The notes beneath the pieces are model-generated. The model did not search any database, had not been told where the DNA came from, and worked only from the letters and a program-made list of their open reading frames with translations. A program made the position numbers and the translations under genes. A stretch of DNA of 27,310 nt from an uncultured Prevotellaceae bacterium. Its GTDB lineage: Bacteria > Bacteroidota > Bacteroidia > Bacteroidales > Bacteroidaceae. Location: the NCBI GenBank assembly GCA_945827465.1, contig CALZOH010000010.1, forward strand, positions 1 to 27,310, given 5' to 3'. Positions 24,846-27,310 of this stretch are shown piece after piece. The number at the start of each line of letters is the position of its first letter. Positions within the stretch are counted from its first letter, which is position 1.

Positions 24846-26321
24846 ATGACAGCATCAAAATTATTTAAGTATTGGCAATGGCGTACGATCATCACGACCA
24901 TGGTGGGTTACGCCCTGTTTTATTTTGTCCGGAAGAATTTTTCTTTTGCTATCCCGGGCTTGAGTGCCGAGTATGGCATCACCAAGACCAGTTTCGGTAT
25001 CATCATGACGCTGGTTACCGTGGTTTATGGTGTGTCGCGCTTCCTGAACGGACTGGTTGCCGACCGCATCAATGCGCGTTACCATATGGCCATCGGCCTC
25101 TTCCTGTGTGCGGTGGCCAACTACGCCTTCGGCTTTGGTGCCGACCTCAGCGCGCTCTTGACGGGTGAGACCTCGGGAGCGCAGTTCACCAATACGATGG
25201 TGCTGATTTTCGGCATAATTTTGGTGCTTAACAATTTTCTGCAAGGTAGCGGATTCCCTCCGTGTGCCCGTTTGCTGACTCACTGGATTCCCCAGCAGGA
25301 GTTGGCTACCAAGATGTCGGTGTGGAACACCTCCCATTCCATCGGTGCCAGCATCGTGGCCATTCTGTGCGGTTACATTATGGGCACTTTGGGCACCAAT
25401 ATGGCGGCCAATCCTGAGATGGTGGCCTCTATCGCTGCCCATCTCAACATCGATGCTTCCGACACGGAGCGCATGCAGGGTGTGCTCGAATCGGCTGCCC
25501 ACGTGGGTGCCTGGCGTTGGTGCTTCTGGATTCCGGCCACGATTGCCCTGGTCGGTTCGGTGGGCATCTTCATCGGTCTGCGCGATACTCCGTCGTCGGT
25601 GGGTCTGCCCGAGCTCCACACCATTAACAAGAAGGGTAAGGAGGCTTCGGCCGAATATAAGGCCTTTATTCGCAAGCATGTCTTCCGCAACAAGTGGATC
25701 TGGATTCTTGGTGTGGCCAATTTCTTTGTCTACATCGTGCGCTTTGCCGTGCTCGACTGGGGCCCCACTTTCCTGAAAGAGGCCCGCGGCATGTCGCTGG
25801 CAGGGGCCGGTTGGACGGTCGCCGTGTTTGAAATCTTCGGCATCATCGGTATGCTGGTGAGCGGATATGCCACCGACCGCTGGCTCAAGGGCAAGGCCCA
25901 TCATACCTGTGTCTATTGCATGATAGGAGTTGTCGTCTTCATGACGTGTTTCCTCTTGATGCCCAAGGGCACCAACCCCACGGTGATGATCATCGTGCTG
26001 GCCCTGGCCGGATTTTGCATCTATGGGCCGCAGGCACTCATCGGCATCGCGGCTGCCAACCAGGCTACCAACCGTGCAGCGGCTACGGCCAACGGCCTTA
26101 CCGGCCTTTTCGGCTATGCCAGCGGACTGGTGTCGGGTATCGGAGTGGGTATCTTTGTGGACGCCATGAACGCCGTTAATCCGGCTCGCAGCTGGGACTA
26201 TGTGTTTATCGGTATGATAGGCATCGCACTGCTGGGTATGCTGGTCTTCCTGTTGATGTGGAATGCCAAGGCCGACGGTTACGACGAAGTTGAGAACCCT
26301 GAAACCAAGACGCAATCATGA
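24846..26321 (+). CDS. Second GlpT/UhpT-like organophosphate antiporter (MFS)
   Basis: 491 residues, 12 predicted membrane helices. The same substrate-binding positions as GlpT are kept: ALFYFVRKNFSFAIPGL with Arg29, SGFPPCARLLTHWIPQQE (135-152), SVWNTSHSIGASI with His164, and FVYIVRFAVLDWGPTFL with Arg299. It differs from the first transporter by a roughly 40-residue insertion (about 183-222, AANPEMVASIAAHLNIDASD and beyond) in the loop after the fifth helix, and by lacking a long N-terminal cytoplasmic stretch. It is therefore a diverged OPA member rather than a recent duplicate. It starts 9 nt after the G1P dehydrogenase, suggesting its substrate is related to G1P. Substrate is inferred only. 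Confidence 0.88.
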   Translation: MTASKLFKYWQWRTIITTMVGYALFYFVRKNFSFAIPGLSAEYGITKTSFGIIMTLVTVVYGVSRFLNGLVADRINARYHMAIGLFLCAVANYAFGFGADLSALLTGETSGAQFTNTMVLIFGIILVLNNFLQGSGFPPCARLLTHWIPQQELATKMSVWNTSHSIGASIVAILCGYIMGTLGTNMAANPEMVASIAAHLNIDASDTERMQGVLESAAHVGAWRWCFWIPATIALVGSVGIFIGLRDTPSSVGLPELHTINKKGKEASAEYKAFIRKHVFRNKWIWILGVANFFVYIVRFAVLDWGPTFLKEARGMSLAGAGWTVAVFEIFGIIGMLVSGYATDRWLKGKAHHTCVYCMIGVVVFMTCFLLMPKGTNPTVMIIVLALAGFCIYGPQALIGIAAANQATNRAAATANGLTGLFGYASGLVSGIGVGIFVDAMNAVNPARSWDYVFIGMIGIALLGMLVFLLMWNAKADGYDEVENPETKTQS

Positions 26322-27148
26322 CTCCCGAAATGAAACAACGCCTGGCCGGCATTCGCCACGTAGCCCTCGACATGGATGGTACTATTTATATGGGCAACGC
26401 CCTGTTCCCTTTCACCATCCCCTTCCTTCGCCGCCTGCGCGAGATGGGCATTACCTATAGTTTTCTGACCAATAATCCCTCGAAGTCGCTCGATGACTAT
26501 CTGCTCAAGCTCCATAAGATGGGCATTGAAGCCACTGAGGAGGAGATGTACACCACCACCGTGGCCACCATCGACTATCTGAAGGCCCATTATCCCTCGG
26601 CCCGCCGCCTCTTCCTGTTGGGTACGCCCAGCATGATTTCGCAGTTTGAGAAGGCCGGATACATTTCGACAGCCGACAGTGCCGACGACGTGCCCGACGT
26701 GGTGATAGCCGCCTTCGACATGTCGCTCGTCTACTCTCGCCTGTGCCGTGCCGCGTGGTGGATTGCGCAAGGTCTGCCCTACATAGCCACCAATCCCGAC
26801 CGCGTATGCCCCACCAATGAGCGGACCGTGTTGGTCGACTGCGGTTCCATCTGCCGTTGTCTGGAGCATGCCACGGGTCGCCGTCCCGACATCACGTTGG
26901 GCAAGCCCGATCCCAATATGCTCATTGGCATCGAGCAGCAAAAACAGTTGCGGCCCGAGCAGATTGCCATGGTGGGCGACCGCATCTACACCGACATCGA
27001 GATGGCTCGCAACGCTCATGCCTTTGGTGTCTTGGTGCTTTCGGGCGAAACAACGCTTGAAGTGGCCCAAGCCGCCCCGCATCAGCCCGATCTCATCGTA
27101 GAGAACATAGGTGAGCTGGGTAGTTTGTTGGCCTTGGCCCGCGAGTAA
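26318..27148 (+). CDS. HAD-IIA (NagD/AraL-like) phosphatase
   Basis: 276 residues. HAD motifs: nucleophile LDMDGTIYMG (Asp18, acid/base Asp20), motif II FLTNNPSKS (Thr51), motif III Lys196 in GKPDPNML, motif IV MVGDRIYTDIEMA (Asp221, Asp226). The C2-type cap between motifs II and III marks the IIA subclass (NagD, B. subtilis AraL, mammalian phosphoglycolate/glycerol-3-phosphate phosphatase). Translation is coupled to the transporter by a 4-nt ATGA overlap. In this operon it may release glycerol from a glycerophosphate or clear a toxic sugar phosphate; either is inference. The neighbourhood repeats the araL-araM pairing of B. subtilis. Confidence 0.92.
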   Translation: MTPEMKQRLAGIRHVALDMDGTIYMGNALFPFTIPFLRRLREMGITYSFLTNNPSKSLDDYLLKLHKMGIEATEEEMYTTTVATIDYLKAHYPSARRLFLLGTPSMISQFEKAGYISTADSADDVPDVVIAAFDMSLVYSRLCRAAWWIAQGLPYIATNPDRVCPTNERTVLVDCGSICRCLEHATGRRPDITLGKPDPNMLIGIEQQKQLRPEQIAMVGDRIYTDIEMARNAHAFGVLVLSGETTLEVAQAAPHQPDLIVENIGELGSLLALARE

Positions 27149-27171
27149 GTACCCCTCGCAGCTGTTGAAAA

Positions 27172-27214
27172 GGGAGTTCCCGAATCCGGAAGAGCGATTC
27201 GGGAACTCTTTTTT
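27172..27214 (+). terminator. Rho-independent terminator of the glycerophosphate operon
   Basis: A perfect 13-bp stem, GAGTTCCCGAATC (27174-27186) with GATTCGGGAACTC (27196-27208), a 9-nt loop and a run of six T. It starts 25 nt after the phosphatase stop and ends the operon. Between it and the window edge (27215-27310) I see nothing but a 6-bp inverted repeat GTCGTA/TACGAC near 27283-27298. Confidence 0.92.
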
Positions 27215-27310
27215 ATGATTGGGATAGCCGAAAAGTGGTATTTCTTGGTCGAAATTCCTGATTGCATGGGGTGCAAGTAGGCGTCGTAGGGGTACGACAG
27301 CAGGTTGCAT

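Noticed and set aside
24861..26315. 484-residue open frame antisense to the second transporter
   Set aside because: It mirrors a clear MFS gene; the translation is His/Gly/Arg-rich with no domain or membrane pattern. Long antisense frames are expected in G+C-rich coding DNA.
27283..27298. GTCGTA/TACGAC inverted repeat with GGGG loop as a fourth hairpin repeat
   Set aside because: It shares only the GTAGGGG letters with the repeats at 1-321 and lacks their core; the arm length is within chance expectation.
26279..27310. 343-residue open frame antisense to the HAD phosphatase, running to the window edge
   Set aside because: It covers a well-supported phosphatase gene and its terminator, has no recognisable motif and no promoter-like box.

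Overview
The window looks like a chromosomal segment of an anaerobic-type Bacteroidales bacterium (Bacteroidota). The evidence is a complete PorP/GldKLMN type IX secretion core operon, fused SecDF, several Bacteroidota-style lipoproteins, Kdo transferase (so an LPS outer membrane), and repeated TAnnTTTG -7 promoter boxes a short way upstream of most transcription units. A family such as Prevotellaceae or a relative is plausible, but genus cannot be fixed from this sequence alone.

Layout. 1-464: non-coding, with three copies of an interspersed repeat whose core is a perfect hairpin, then the HU terminator. 465-728 (-): HU DNA-binding protein. 995-2272 (-): clostripain-family (C11) lipoprotein with its own promoter. 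2352-8544 (-): one T9SS operon, promoter > porP/sprF > gldK > gldL > gldM > gldN > terminator. 8468-8794: divergent control region. 8760-12658 (+): operon of a thioredoxin-like lipoprotein, a LicD-family phosphotransferase and two glycosyltransferases (GT-B type, then GT2), probably making or decorating a surface glycan. 12731-16199 (+): gltX, waaA (Kdo transferase) and a MarC-family membrane protein. 16217-16969 (-): an unrecognised exported protein, possibly C-terminally truncated, convergent with marC. 17204-20340 (+): secDF with promoter and terminator. 20443-27214 (+): a tightly packed five-gene operon of FAD glycerol-3-phosphate dehydrogenase, GlpT-like transporter, sn-glycerol-1-phosphate dehydrogenase (AraM/EgsA family), a second GlpT/UhpT-like transporter and a HAD-IIA phosphatase, closed by a strong terminator.

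How it works together. The first two thirds serve the cell envelope: Sec export (secDF), T9SS secretion across the outer membrane, and LPS/glycan assembly that could provide the surface anchor for cargo. The last operon is the most interesting part. It pairs one transporter with a G3P dehydrogenase and a second transporter with a G1P dehydrogenase. This suggests uptake and use of both glycerophosphate enantiomers, such as those released from wall teichoic acid or phospholipid backbones (G3P) and from lipoteichoic acid, phosphatidylglycerol head groups or archaeal lipids (G1P). Base composition rises sharply at the G1P half (individual 60-nt lines about 50-65% G+C, against 43-47% in the glpD-glpT half and 33-35% in the glycan operon), consistent with that half having a separate origin. 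The substrates and the direction of these reactions are inference.
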